Source of the DNA: Stichopus chloronotus
Lineage: Eukaryota; Echinodermata; Holothuroidea; Aspidochirotida; Stichopodidae
Length of the DNA: 64,000 nt
Direction of reading: 5' to 3'
NCBI GenBank assembly: GCA_021234535.1
Contig: CM037843.1
Span: 24,459,911-24,523,910, forward strand
Part shown: in pieces, positions 1-12,700 of the stretch
How positions within the stretch are numbered: position 1 is the stretch's first letter
Layout of the letters: each line of letters begins with the position of its first letter
Made by a program: the position numbers and the translations under genes
The notes under the pieces: generated by a model
What the model was told of the DNA's origin: nothing
The model's input: only the letters and a program-made list of their open reading frames with translations
Database searches by the model: none

Positions 1-930
1 TGACAGCCTGGATGTAACACTATGAGGTGACAGCCTGGATGCTACAATGTGAGGTGACAGGCTGGATGTAACACTATGAGGCGACAGTTAAGATGTTACA
101 CCGTGAGGTGACAGCCTGGATGTAACACTATGAGGTGACAGTTTAGATGTTACACCGTGAGGTGACAGGCTGGATGTAACACTATGAGGCAACAGTTTAG
201 ATGTTACACTGTGAGGTGACAGCCTGGATGTAACACTATGAGGTGACAGCTTCGATGTTACACTGGGTGGTAACAGCCTGGATGTAACACTATGAGGTGA
301 CAGCCAGGATGTAACACTATGAGGCGACAGTTTAGATGTTACACTGTGAGGTGACAGCCTGGATGTAACACTATGAGGCGACAGTTTAGATGTTACACTG
401 TGAGGTGACAGCCTGGATGTAACACTATGAGGCGACAGTTTAGATGTTACACTGTGAGGTGACAGCCTGGATGTAACACTATGAGGTGACAGCTTCGATG
501 TTACACTGGGTGGTAACAGCCTGGATGTAACACTATGAGGTGACAGCCAGGATGTAACACTGTGAGGTGTCAGCCTGGATGTAACAATATGAGGCGACAG
601 TTTAGATGTTACACTATGAGGTGACAGCCTGGATGTAACACTATGAGGTGACAGCCAGGATGTAACACTGTGAGGTGTCAGCCTGGATGTAACAATATGA
701 GGTGACAGCTTCGATGTTACACTGGGTGGTAACAGCCTGGATGTAACACTATGAGGTGACAGCTTCGATGTTACACTGGGTGGTAACAGCCTGGATGTAA
801 CACTATGAGGTGACAGCCTGGATGTAACACTGTGAGGTGTCAGCCTGGATGCTACAATGTGAGGTGACAGCCTGGATGATACTATGAGGCGACAGCTTAG
901 ATGTTACACTGGGTGGTAACAGCCTCGATG
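1..930. repeat. 27-bp minisatellite array
   Basis: About 34 head-to-tail copies of a 27-bp unit of the form TGACAGCCTGGATGTAAC followed by ACTATGAGG. Three main variants recur: CCTGGATGTAAC...ACTATGAGG, TTTAGATGTTAC...CTGTGAGG and CTTCGATGTTAC...TGGGTGG. They alternate in a partly regular order, which suggests higher-order duplication of two- and three-unit blocks. The array starts at the window edge, so its full length is unknown. It degrades around 900-940. The unit is a multiple of three, but no long open frame runs through it. It lies on the 3' side of the last visible CCDC88 exon, presumably in an intron. Confidence 0.97.
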
Positions 931-3617
931 CTACCTGATTGACAATTCGGATTATTGTATTATACTGCACTGTACTTAAATCCATAAACTGTACATAAAT
1001 CCATATGAGAAAAGATCTTTGACCTAAAACTCAACAAAAACAAGTTGATAAAGGTAACTAAGGTCACTGAGATTTTAGCCCACAGCACACTTTCTTGCCC
1101 ACAGAAACATTTCAAAGAAGCTGGTTTGATAGAGGTTTCATACTTCCTCTCTCACAAGATTGTTCAGACACAAGCAATGTTTTACTTTCTTGTTTGGAGT
1201 TAAATCTCATGTTTGGGTCAATGCAGGTGAAAATGGTTTCCTTACTGTGTGGTTGACTGATCTTCATCTTTATAAGTACCACAATGTTGACAGTACATTG
1301 ATTGATGCACAAAATATGTTCAGCGCAAAACTGAGCAAAACCAGAAAGTCAAGTCACTCGGTGATTACTTGCCACGAAGTTTGAAAATAAAAGAACATTA
1401 CACACCAATTTTGAAGTTCAAACCCCTTGAGGTACTGTATCTCAAAGAGTTCAAACTATGACCGCCTACTGACCTAACATGAAGACTGATAGCCATAAAA
1501 ATGACACATATCATCTACTCATTAGGTGCTACCAATTCTAACAGTTTGATGTTTAAGCAACATTCCCTTGCTGAGATACGTACCTTCATAGTTTTTCATA
1601 CAGTGACCTCAAATGACCTTTGACCTCCATGGAAAAATGATAGGTATCATCTACTCACAATGAACTACTAACACACCAAGTTAAGTCTTAAGAAGTGCCT
1701 CCCTCCTTCTTGAGATACCACAATCATAAGAGGAAAAATTTGACAAAAATCAATGGGAAAGTGGAAAAAGATGTATTCAAGTTTGACCAAAGTTGTTTTC
1801 CTCCATAGTACCTCCATGGAGCAACAACCATGATCAATGAAACTTCAGAACACCCATGTTGGTGTGAATAACCTTTCAAACCACAATGTTTGTAATGTCA
1901 ATATGGTATGCACATGGCATAACAAACTGAATATGTCTCACACTCTGCAGGCTGTACCTGTGGTGAAATCAATAACCTTGGATGTTTGCAGAGATTGTCA
2001 AAACCCTCAGGAACAACTCACTTAGGAAATAATTGGATCTGTTTCTTTGAGAAGTACAAGGAATTCATATCAGAACACAGAAGAACATTCAAAAGAGTAA
2101 TATGTGGTCAAGGTACACACAGTGACATGATAAACAATTTGAATATTGTAAAAACACAAGCAAACAATTTCTAAGACAAAGAAGCTAGCAATCCGAAGTA
2201 AAATACCTGAACGTTTTATCAATGATAAGCGAATCACACTAGCTGTTACTCAGATAAAAAGATTGTACTAACCACAAAGCTTATCAGAAATATATTATGT
2301 ATGGTACTCCCTCATCCAACCTATCATACTGTTTACTACATACTATTACACACTTAAAACCATCCCAACAGAGCATTCCCTTAACATGCTTTCACCATTA
2401 AAACAGAGAATGCTCAAACAATTTTCCTCCATTTTGTGTTACCACCAATCAATGGGATGACAATAGATATAAAACTGAGACAAAAATAATAGCAGTCAAA
2501 AAATCATTGTGAAAATGCAACATGTTGTAGTTTATAAATTTTAGAAAGAAGGGACTTCCATTTTGACAAAAGACAAACAAAAAAATCTTTCTAAATTGAA
2601 CTAAATTACCTGGGAACCCCTCAAAGCAAAAATTGCATTCATTGGCTATTGTCACTTATTGTGCTTCTGAGAAATTACAGCACCAAAAAGGTGTTAGTAA
2701 TTAGCACAGATGTTTCATGGCATGCACTGAACCAGCACAAACCCATGTGCAGTCGGTGTTATTCTGACCATTAACCCAGGTTCAAATGGGCAAAACTTGG
2801 CTAATAATTACACATGATTGCCTCCAGGGTCATGAACTGACTTAAATAACTGGCTTTGTTATTTGTGGTATTGAATGCAAATATCTTTTCTCTGTTGGTT
2901 AAAAAGTGATGTGACCATGGAGGAACCGCTCTTTTTTTACCTTAATGGTGTGACCTAGCAATGATCCCCTACATATTACAGGTTTTATGTTACTTATTCC
3001 CACAACAGGAGAACAGAAGTGAGCCAAGAGCAAGATGAAAAAAACAACACAGACAGCAGCAGTTTGGTAAATATCTTAGACAGTGGAAGCACTAAGTACA
3101 TCTGTGGGTTACTGACCTCTACCACCAAGAGGTACAGGAAATGGGATAAGCCACAAAACCCTGAGTGCTATAAGTACCACATAACTGACACTGGTGATTT
3201 CAAAACTATTAATAGTTTTGACTGAAGGTTATAATTATTGGCAGAAATTGCATCAGAAAAGCAGACTTTTGTTTGATACATGATATCCCACTAGGTAACG
3301 GCCTAGGGTATATCCTTACATTGACATGCTTTGGACAAATAAAGCACCAGTGATGTAAATTATGTTCCAAGATTGCATCTCATTGCCCAACCTACACATG
3401 ATGAATGATGAGACCCAACAAGGAAAAAGCAAGACCACAGTACACTAGTGGACTATATAGCAATCTTCCAACAATCTAGTACATGCACAGGGAGGTACCT
3501 TGACAAGGATGGGAGAGGTGGGGCACTAGGTTGGAATGGCCCAAGGTTCCATTGAAGTAAGGAGTTGTCAGGAAGCCTGACAATCTGTAGACGAGACAGT
3601 GTGTGCAGTATACCTAC
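931..3617. other. CCDC88 intron, downstream of the last visible exon
   Basis: No exon of the CCDC88 coiled-coil region could be recognised here on the minus strand, so the next exon is probably outside the window. The stretch holds one copy of the DR1-bearing repeat (about 1330-1760) and otherwise AT-rich sequence with only short, unconvincing open frames. Confidence 0.6.
1330..1760. repeat. DR1-bearing dispersed repeat, single copy
   Basis: Contains the family hallmarks TGACCTCAAATGACC, a TCATCTACTCA segment and a CTTGAGATACCA segment. A perfect direct repeat TGACCTTTGACCT lies at 1614-1626. Related sequence recurs at 12220-12450, 13640-14410, 17215-17825 and, inverted, at 63400-64000. Element class is unknown; boundaries are approximate. 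Confidence 0.7.
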
Positions 3618-3749
3618 CTTTGAATATTCATCACGTTCTGTGGCTAGACTCTTGACTTGGTTGAACATTGTCTTTGAGATGCCTTCAAACTGATCAGAAG
3701 GTAATTCACCCCACTGGAGGTTGAAAACATTCTCAGTGTTGTCTGTCAC
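3618..3749 (-). CDS. CCDC88A: CCDC88 exon 5, end of HOOK domain
   Basis: Encodes 44 residues, phase 0 at both ends, acceptor ATCCAAG and donor GTAGGT. VTDNTENVFNLQWGELP and ATERDEYSK match the end of the HOOK domain and the start of the coiled coil, where human has a VT.NQENVFDLQW pattern and RDEHSE. This is the last CCDC88 exon I can see; the protein must continue in exons left of the window. Confidence 0.94.
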
Positions 3750-6700
3750 CTTGGATAAACAGAGGAAGAAAATTAAGTTACCATGACGATGGTACAGCAA
3801 GAAAGAATTGATGATGATGCACCAGTCTCATGATCAACTTAATGAGTGCTTGCACCTAGTGCCCAGGTATCAGGGTACCCAATTCCCCAGTCGATGATGC
3901 AAAGGACGAAGTCAGGACACCGTTCTGAGTACTAGGAACAAAAGCTTCACTGTTGTTAAGTTTCACCTGTTTATGTCTAACGACTTAAGCATGTCATCGT
4001 CACGCCTACATGCTAGATGCATGAAATTATACTAATGTGCAGCTTGCATAATGTCATACTAAGACCTCAGAGTGAACTTCAGCCTGTAACATAAACCAAA
4101 GTTACATTTCCAGGTACATGACTGACAATGAACAGCAGGCACCCAGGTCCAAATTTTCGACCTGGGTGCAAACTACTAGAATTACTAATCAATGTGTTCA
4201 GATATTATTCAAGGGCTGCATCATTTGAACTACCAAAAACTATGTTGCAACTTTGCAGGCAACTCTTCATAGACTGATCAAGTCGCACTGGTCTTTTGAG
4301 CACTTCTTAGTACATGTATTGTACACTGGTCTTTTGAGCACTACTTTGTACATGCATTGTATGCACTTTGTACCATCTGAAAAATGTATTGATTTCACAC
4401 AGTGCCAAAGTTGGAAGTTTTAAACATTTAGGTATGCATGCACGTGGTTGAACGACCTCATCTTGAATCTTCAAGTAGATGGGCTGCCATCACACATTTT
4501 CACTGAACTAAGTACTCTACCGCAATTTGGGCTAAATCACACAAGTAATATTCAAAAGCACAGGATTTGTATGCAAACATAGCCAAGCTGAGAGGCAACA
4601 CTCCAAGAAAATTGTCGTAAAACTTGTAACCTAGTCCTCCAATGAAACTGACCTAGAGGAAATGTTTGTTTTGAATTGGCCTTACATTTCAAAGCCTTCA
4701 AATCTTTGGAGGACACAGCTGAACATTTTTGATTAATACTTTTTCCATGCAAGGGTGGGGGTTGAAGGCTATCTATGGGCGAGGAAAAAAGTTACATCAA
4801 CGGTGAGTTAGTTGACGCTCAGAGTGACAAGTGACGACTGTACCTAAGAAGGACTATGGTGAAGCCAACAAAAACACCACCATCACCAACATCTGTGAAA
4901 GCTTGAAACTAGATTTGCGTTGGTAGTTTTCAGTCTACTCGACTCTTAATCTGTGTTACTAATCACAGGCCTGGCAACAAAGTGTTTTCAGCAACAAATG
5001 TTAGAGATCAACAGTTTTGAGCACTAAGTGCTCAGTAGCTGTAGGATGTGAAAATTCAGGCATACCCTCAGGAAATGATGAATATTTCAGTTACTTTCCC
5101 AGAGGCATTTTTCTATGTTTTTCCCTGTTCTGTGATTTTCCCTGAATGAGACCACGGATCGACAAAAGTTATTCCGATTGACTCCACACAAACTTGACTC
5201 AACTTATTGCAGGTATTTGTGGGGGAGAAGATCTACGTGCAAAACTTGGTCAAACAGTTTTACCAGGAAGCAAAGTCAGTGAGAGTGTACATAGCAATAA
5301 CACAAGTGCCATTCCTACCTGATCATTCCTACCTGTAAAGCCATACAGCTTATTACCAACTCACAGGAGGTTCAAATGTTGTAATAACCCTTTCGTTCAT
5401 ATGTAACACTAATTAATCCAGTTTTCAGTGACTTTAAATGTATTACATATCACCGAGAAATGTTAACTTAAATGTACACAAGTATGATGACGATGATTTT
5501 TCTGTTTTAGTGGTTCAAGCTTGTGGTACAAAACACCCCATTGTCTGATATCCAAAAGTAAAAAAAAAAAAAAAAAAAGTGAAACCATCACTTGATGCAT
5601 AATATGTATCTCTACTTTGAACGGCAAAGAAATCCTTGCCAAACACAAAGCCTGTTTTCTTTGTGACAGGGAGCACTTTCCTTTGTCTTCGAATACACAA
5701 AAGCATCACAGGGGAATATCATACACAAGCAATTTAACAAAGAAAGCAACAACTCAAGTTCATCTCAAAAGAGAAAGTTGCGATGGTTGCAAAATTGTTG
5801 AATAGAGCGCTGAAAGGCCATACACTAAACACGCAACACCGTTATCAAACCAGTGTGTCAATGAAAAGGTCTCTCAAATAACCCACAACATTTTTCAAAG
5901 GGCAGCATGCAAAATGATGCATGCACTACTGAAATGTTTCATTCTAGTCCCTCGTATTTCCATATATATATTGGAGCCACCCTACCTCTTGGATGTGGAC
6001 CACAATGGCCTGTTGCACATCTAAGTCAAGCTGCTTGATCCTTTCGATGAACATTTCCTTCTGGTCGCACTGGACTGCGCAGCCTAACATCAGGAGCAAC
6101 AGTCTCTGGAGCTCCTGCACAGCGGTGTCTTCCATTGGATCCCTGGCGATCGCTAAAATGTCCGGCAGTTTCATCACGACAATCTGGTCCAGGACATCCT
6201 GAAGGTACATGAAAGAGAGGGAGAAGAAGTAAAATGGATGCCTGGATGGGAATCGAATTACTTGATATGCCAAGACATGAAGAATTTTCCTCAAATGATG
6301 AATTGAAGTTTTGCAGGTAGTTGATATCAATGATGAAACATATCTATGGCGTGAAGGAAAACAATGGACTTCCATGGTTTCTGTTAAGAGACTTCGCGAA
6401 CAGAATATATGAGTATTGGCTTAACAATGTAGTAATTTAGATGCAGAAGAGTCATTGTATGCAGATAAAGTTCAAGGGCTTCACTTCAAAATGGTAGATC
6501 CCAGCTAAGGCAGTAGCACTTAAAGGAACTCATCAAGTTGATATCAAAAAGTCTGTGAGGATCGGCAACAAACACACGACAGTGCTTATAATTGACATAA
6601 TTAACATAATTAGTCAAGTTTCACATATCCAATGGTTATGAAAAATGTCAATATTACAGGTCACAAATTTTCAAAACCAACCAAGCCCCTAGATAGGACA

Positions 6701-9700
6701 GAGCCTGAGTGGGGTGGGATGCGACTTCTACCAATTGATCACTCAACCCCTTTGTCAGAGAAGGGTGATCGTTGTCTCGACTTTGGCTTTTGCTCATGAG
6801 AGTGTCTCCCTGAGGACAAGCCAGTCATCCAGGTACACGAAAACAGAATGCAGCTGCGCCTGAGCTCTGCGACGACTGCTCCTGCAACCCGGGTGAACAC
6901 CTACAGGGATGTGGTGAGACCAAAGGGGAGGGCCGTGAACTTGAACTTCTACCCCGGTACTCAAAGGCTAGAAACTGTTGCAACGCCAAGGCGATTGGGA
7001 TATGAAAGTACACATCCTTTAAGTTCAATGACGCTGCCAACATTTCCCTCCTGAAAGTGGGGAGGATAAAGTGGTAATCGAGGGTTACCACTCCCAACAC
7101 CCACCTGTCTCAACACAATGACACCCAGGTAATGGGTGAGACCCAGGTAATGATACCTGGGTAAACTTCCTCCACCTCCCCGACCCTACTGCTCCAGCAA
7201 TAGGGTCGGCACCCCTGGGCTTGAGGGGGAAACTGAGCTGGGGTCTGCTGATCGTATTTGGGACTGTCTGCTGAGCCAGGCAATTCACTACCTTGCTCTT
7301 GCGCCAGCTTGGCTCTGCTAAAGCGAACCCCCCCCCCCGACCCCTTCTCAAAGCCTCTTGGCTTCCAGACATGCCACTGTGACCCGGACCCTTGGTCTTT
7401 TTACTCTCACGATCCCACTATTCAAGGGGGAAGGAGGTGGTATGGCGAGTCAGGGGGGTGGTGCCAGTGCTGCAGGCGGGGGCTTGAAGGAATTTGACCT
7501 TTTCAGTACTAGTACATGAAGGAAACTTGGCAGGATTGCAAAAATTTAGCGAATTTCATGATGCAAGTCAATGCACCTCTTTAAACTGGATTCAGCATCT
7601 GTCAGCAGAATACCTCATCAAAATGCAATGCACAGTAATGTGGCAAAGTACTGTTAAGACAGATTTATCATTTGCAACAAAAGTTTCAACAGATAATCTC
7701 CTGAAATATGGAAAATGACAAAATTATGAACCTTTCTGCTGAGTCACATAAGGACGTAGACAACTGCTAACACACGTAAGTTCTGTGTAAAACTTTGGCG
7801 GCCAACTTTGAGCACAATGAAGGTCCAAAGTGTCCTTAAGTAAGACGATTCATTATGTGGAAGATTTGTGATATTACAAGATACATTATAAAAACACATC
7901 CGGCAAAAAAAATCTAATGACAAGATCTAATTTAACTGAAAGAGGAGTAATGCACAGGCTCTTAACTTTGACCACCAAACTCAGATAACAGATATTAGTG
8001 AGATGATTATAGAAAGCCCAATGCAAAACTGAATCATTTGCATGAGATTGACAAAGAGTGAGACTGATTTATTGGAGGCAGCCAAGACATGGTATTAAAG
8101 GAGAAGAGCAGGAAAATCCATGAGTAAATAGGTTTACTATGAGGAATACAGGAATGTCTTTGAATCAAAGATCAATGAGCATGATAAAAACCAGGACAGA
8201 GGGCATGTACATGGCTCCACAATTGCTACATGTTCAACACTGACTGCATTGTAGGACCTGTGATAGTGACATGATAAAGTACATTTCATCACCTTACATT
8301 CTTTAACTATTACACTAAATATAATCCTGTAAAACTGTTGTGTAAACTTTACAAAACAACTTCGGTAACTTTGAACACTGTTACAAGTTGTGCTATACAT
8401 AGGCCTAACCACATTCATGCATTAATTGCTGGTCATGAAGCAGACTATGCAGTTACTAATGGAAAAATCAAACAGGTGCACTTGTTTTTGATGCAGATAC
8501 TGTTCATTAGTACATTACTATTCATAATATTTTACGGGCATATGAGGTCAGATACTGAGAAACGTAGCCCACGAAAAACATAAGTTGATTAGAAACCTGG
8601 TTTGCCTCCAAAAGGAGAATTAATTTTGAGACAGTACAGACAACATACTGATAAAGCAGGCCTACATACAACTGCTTGGAATGTGTGTCTTAACCAACAA
8701 ATGATAAACATCCAGAAAATAACCAGAAATGTGCCAGCTTCATGTTTCATGACGAACTACGACTTTTTATATTATCCACAAAATACCTTCTATAAATAGT
8801 TCACACAATTTTAATTTCACACTGTGTAACCCCAAACCATCCTATCCAGTATCACCTAAAAATAACCCCCAACTGCAAACACTGGCTGTAGCAAATCCAG
8901 ACAGTGATGTGATGGATGGCTTCTGTTTTATGTATGGACTTGTGTTGATATACATCACACTAAGTAACTGAAGCTCTGCATGTCTCCTATAAGGTAGGTA
9001 CCAGAAATTCTTTCTGTTCCATCAAAGCGTTCTGTCTTTCTTGCTGACTCATCCAATTACCACTGCAAGTAACCTCAAGTCCACCAAAAACATCAGCCAC
9101 TGCTTGTTGCCAGTCTTTCTACAAATGTCCATGCGTCTTTCTTTGCTCAGTGCGTTGTCTGGATGGCAAAAGACGGTGTAATTCAAACACATGCACCCAT
9201 TTATAAGAAACTGCTCATTAACGTGGTGTAGCGCAGATGACAAACACTGCTTAACATCCCCACCAACAGATCCCTTGGAATCAATTATCACTAATGAAAG
9301 CGGGATAAACCTGAGGAATCTGTACAATTGTGACAAGCCTGGTATCAACTCCTGTGATGACATATGAGGAAGATGATGACAGAGACGATACAGCTTCAGA
9401 GGAGAGACAGATAATAGAAACATTTAAAGCAGTTGTGCATTAAATGACTTTGACTGGAAACAGTTTGCTATTTATAGGAAAAATTTTATTGACAGCACTT
9501 CTGCTATTTCAAATGATAAAGGCTATTGGCCCAAGGCAAATGTGCACGAATAAACACAATTATTGGCACAAACAACATTTCAGCCAATCAGCGATCATTG
9601 TTAGGATTATGTTTAGGGGTTAAAGGTTAAATTCATGTGAACAACGTAAGTTATTACCTTGTCATTCACCTGTTGATGATGTGAATAGTTCCAACTACTT

Positions 9701-12700
9701 AAAATCATTGGACATGTGATTTCAGGAGTGTCTTGTCATTGCATAATGCTAATTAAGCAAGAATTTATAATTTGCATTTCCCCCCTGGTACTAAAACATG
9801 TTATCAGTGTCAAAACCATGAAACACATAAAAAAAAAAAACAACAGTCAGTAGATGGATGGATATAACCAACAAAGACTATATGAGTAAACACTTTCTTA
9901 TTACCTGAAGTGGAATGAGGTTTGGTAAATATATAAGTACAATGCACAATTTACGATATCTTCCCAAAAAAAGTATGAGTTTTGATACGAAGTGAGGGGG
10001 ACAAATCTACACAAAATTTTATGCATTACTTGATTCTTCCTCCTCAAATATTCTGTACCTCAAGTTTATTTGACAATTGTTGACTTTATGATCATCACCC
10101 CACTCCCCATTGTGTGTCTTCCTATATTATTAATCTTCTATATTATCAATCTTCTCAACTGTTGCAATTCTGGCAAAGAGGTTGTATCCTCACCTCAGAT
10201 ACATCCCTTTAATTAAAACCTTCCCCTGGAATGAGAAGGCTCTGCATATAATTACTCTAATGGGGAACTGCAGGGAGTGAAGCAAAAGGAAAAATGTCAT
10301 CGGAATCGGATCAATCTAGACTGAATATAAAAAAGTCTTTACACAGCCACAGACAGGCATCCTTTGATTCTGACTGATTGGATTTTGGTGGGAAATAAAC
10401 AGCTTTTCTTTGGCAAATTTTCAAAATATAAAACATCTCTCGCTGTATTCCTCCTTTGCCACCTAAAGGCACTTTTCCCTTGAAAACTTTTGTGCTAAAA
10501 TATGAGTGCAAGGAGAACTGGCAGGGGAATGTCGAAGTTACATTCAGAAACCGAGAAATGCAAGTTTGGCGGACATGGCTGCCTGCAGATGATGTGACGT
10601 AGGATGGTAATTTTTCTCTTTAATCCTCACGTCCCATCTTCACAATCACTAGCACTGCATCTAGCAGTGCAATTTCCATTTCACTAATGTGAACTAAACT
10701 ACAAGTTTGACATTTGAAAGAAATCCACTTATATAATTATAGGGTAATTAAATTAAAGACACTCTTTACTTTCGTGAAATAGTAATAGAGCATTGGACTT
10801 ATCTGGTCTTGATGCCGGCAAGTGATGCAATAACCAGGTTTACTGTACATTGCAATTTGTGACCCATGAAAGCCCAATGACGAGCCAATTTTATGCAAGC
10901 TTCACATAATTGTCGACTGATATTTTCTGTGTTCCTACCTAACAAGTTGGACACTCTCCTCACCTGTTGACAGTCATGTCAAAGCCACAGCTTATCATAT
11001 CGCATATAATTGAGTGAGTTGAGCTTTCAATTTTCACAGCACAATGCTTAACATCTGCTAATCAAAATGGTTTGACTACTGACAAATTCAGAGACTGATT
11101 ACCAAAAACTGCTTATTGAATTTGTCCACACAATTCCCCCCCCCCCCCACCCGGAATTAATATAAGTCAATGGTGGGTTGATTCGGTAACATACCTTCAA
11201 CATACCAGTGTTGGAGTGTGCTAAGTATGACCACTATTACTGGTGTAAAACTGGCTCAACTAGTGATGCTTTACAGCCTCGAGAAGACTGTAAAGAAAGA
11301 TATCAAAACTGACCTGGTTTGGGTACAGTATTTACAAATGATTGTCACTTACCAGTCTCAACACAACAACTGCACTTCCATCTAAATTACCAAGAGCACT
11401 GGTAACTTTTAATAACTGCATCTGGAGATGTCCAGTCTAATACTAGACTAGTGCCTCTTTCCCATTCAGCCACCCCTATGTGCCAGGAGTGTCAAGGTTT
11501 AAATTTAAAATTATCTGAATTTACTATCTCCATCTGGTGCCCCTTGACTTGTAGTTGTCTTGCTAGACAGGTTTCAGCAAGTTAACTGCAAATTCCACAA
11601 CTGCCTTTATTTCCTCAGTAAAATTTCAGGGTCTAAAAATTCCCACCTCTTACATGTGGGGCTGGTCAGATAAGAGTTCAACTAAGGATGCAATATAGCC
11701 ACAAGTAGACTATGGAGAATGTGAATATTTCACTGAATGCAACCACAAGTACACTTTATTAAAGTCTGTGATATTGTGGCTACAAACCACAAGGACACTT
11801 CCATCTTTAACCCTGGAATTACATGTTAATCAATGTTCTGGTCACAGTTTTGCCACCAAACCTGGAGCTACTTCCACATTAGCCGGCACAATGGAGGAGT
11901 ACAGCATGACTCATGCACCATCTCTGACTACATTTGTAATGCCAATGTCTGCAAACCATTGCTTGGATTCCAAATCAATCTGCGCACAGATTATAGGCTA
12001 TTAAAACTCTGACTTGATCAAATTTGCTCAGTAGGACTGATACTTCTTTTCCTTACGCTACAAATGCGGTACTCATTTTTCTTGAGCCAATCATTTACAT
12101 GGAAAAAAACTAGAAAGTCAAAAGGCTTAGTGATTCCTTGCCTCATGATATATGTTGTAACAAACATGAATCGCCCACATGACAAGCATGAGATCCCACA
12201 CAGTTATCCTACTTGAGATACCATCTTAGTAAGGTCAATACCTTTTGAAATCTCGGGACCCAAAATGACCTTTCACCTCCACTTAAAACAATAGGGATCA
12301 CCTACCCTATATGGCCATCAACATGCTAAATATGAACAATTCACAAACTAAGTATAAGATCCCTCTTATTTATCACCCTTGAAATATCATGCATACAAGG
12401 TTTTGACCTTTTGTCACCCCCAAATAACCTTTGACCTACACAAACATGAGAAAACTCCCAAACGGATATGATGCTGCAGGGGAACAAATTACATTTTGTC
12501 GTGTCTAATAACTTGATAAAAAGGCAAACATGTTTATTTAATCAAAATTATAGCACTTTATTTTGTCGAGTTACAGCTATTGGTGGCAGCTCTTTCATAT
12601 TTGATTTTTGGCATGATGCCCTTCCCAATGGCTATAAGGTCCTTGAAAATTAGCAAAAACTGATATTCCTATTAAACAAGAATCTAGCATGATTTGCAAT

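Noticed and set aside
1..930. CRISPR-like array
   Set aside because: There are no unique spacers; the 27-bp units follow each other directly, and the window is clearly eukaryotic.
803..985. Open frame across the end of the minisatellite
   Set aside because: It is a by-product of a 27-bp unit divisible by three, with no start context or conserved motif.
6848..7497. Plus-strand frames in the GC-rich block
   Set aside because: They are antisense to the DIRS-like reverse transcriptase and its flanks.
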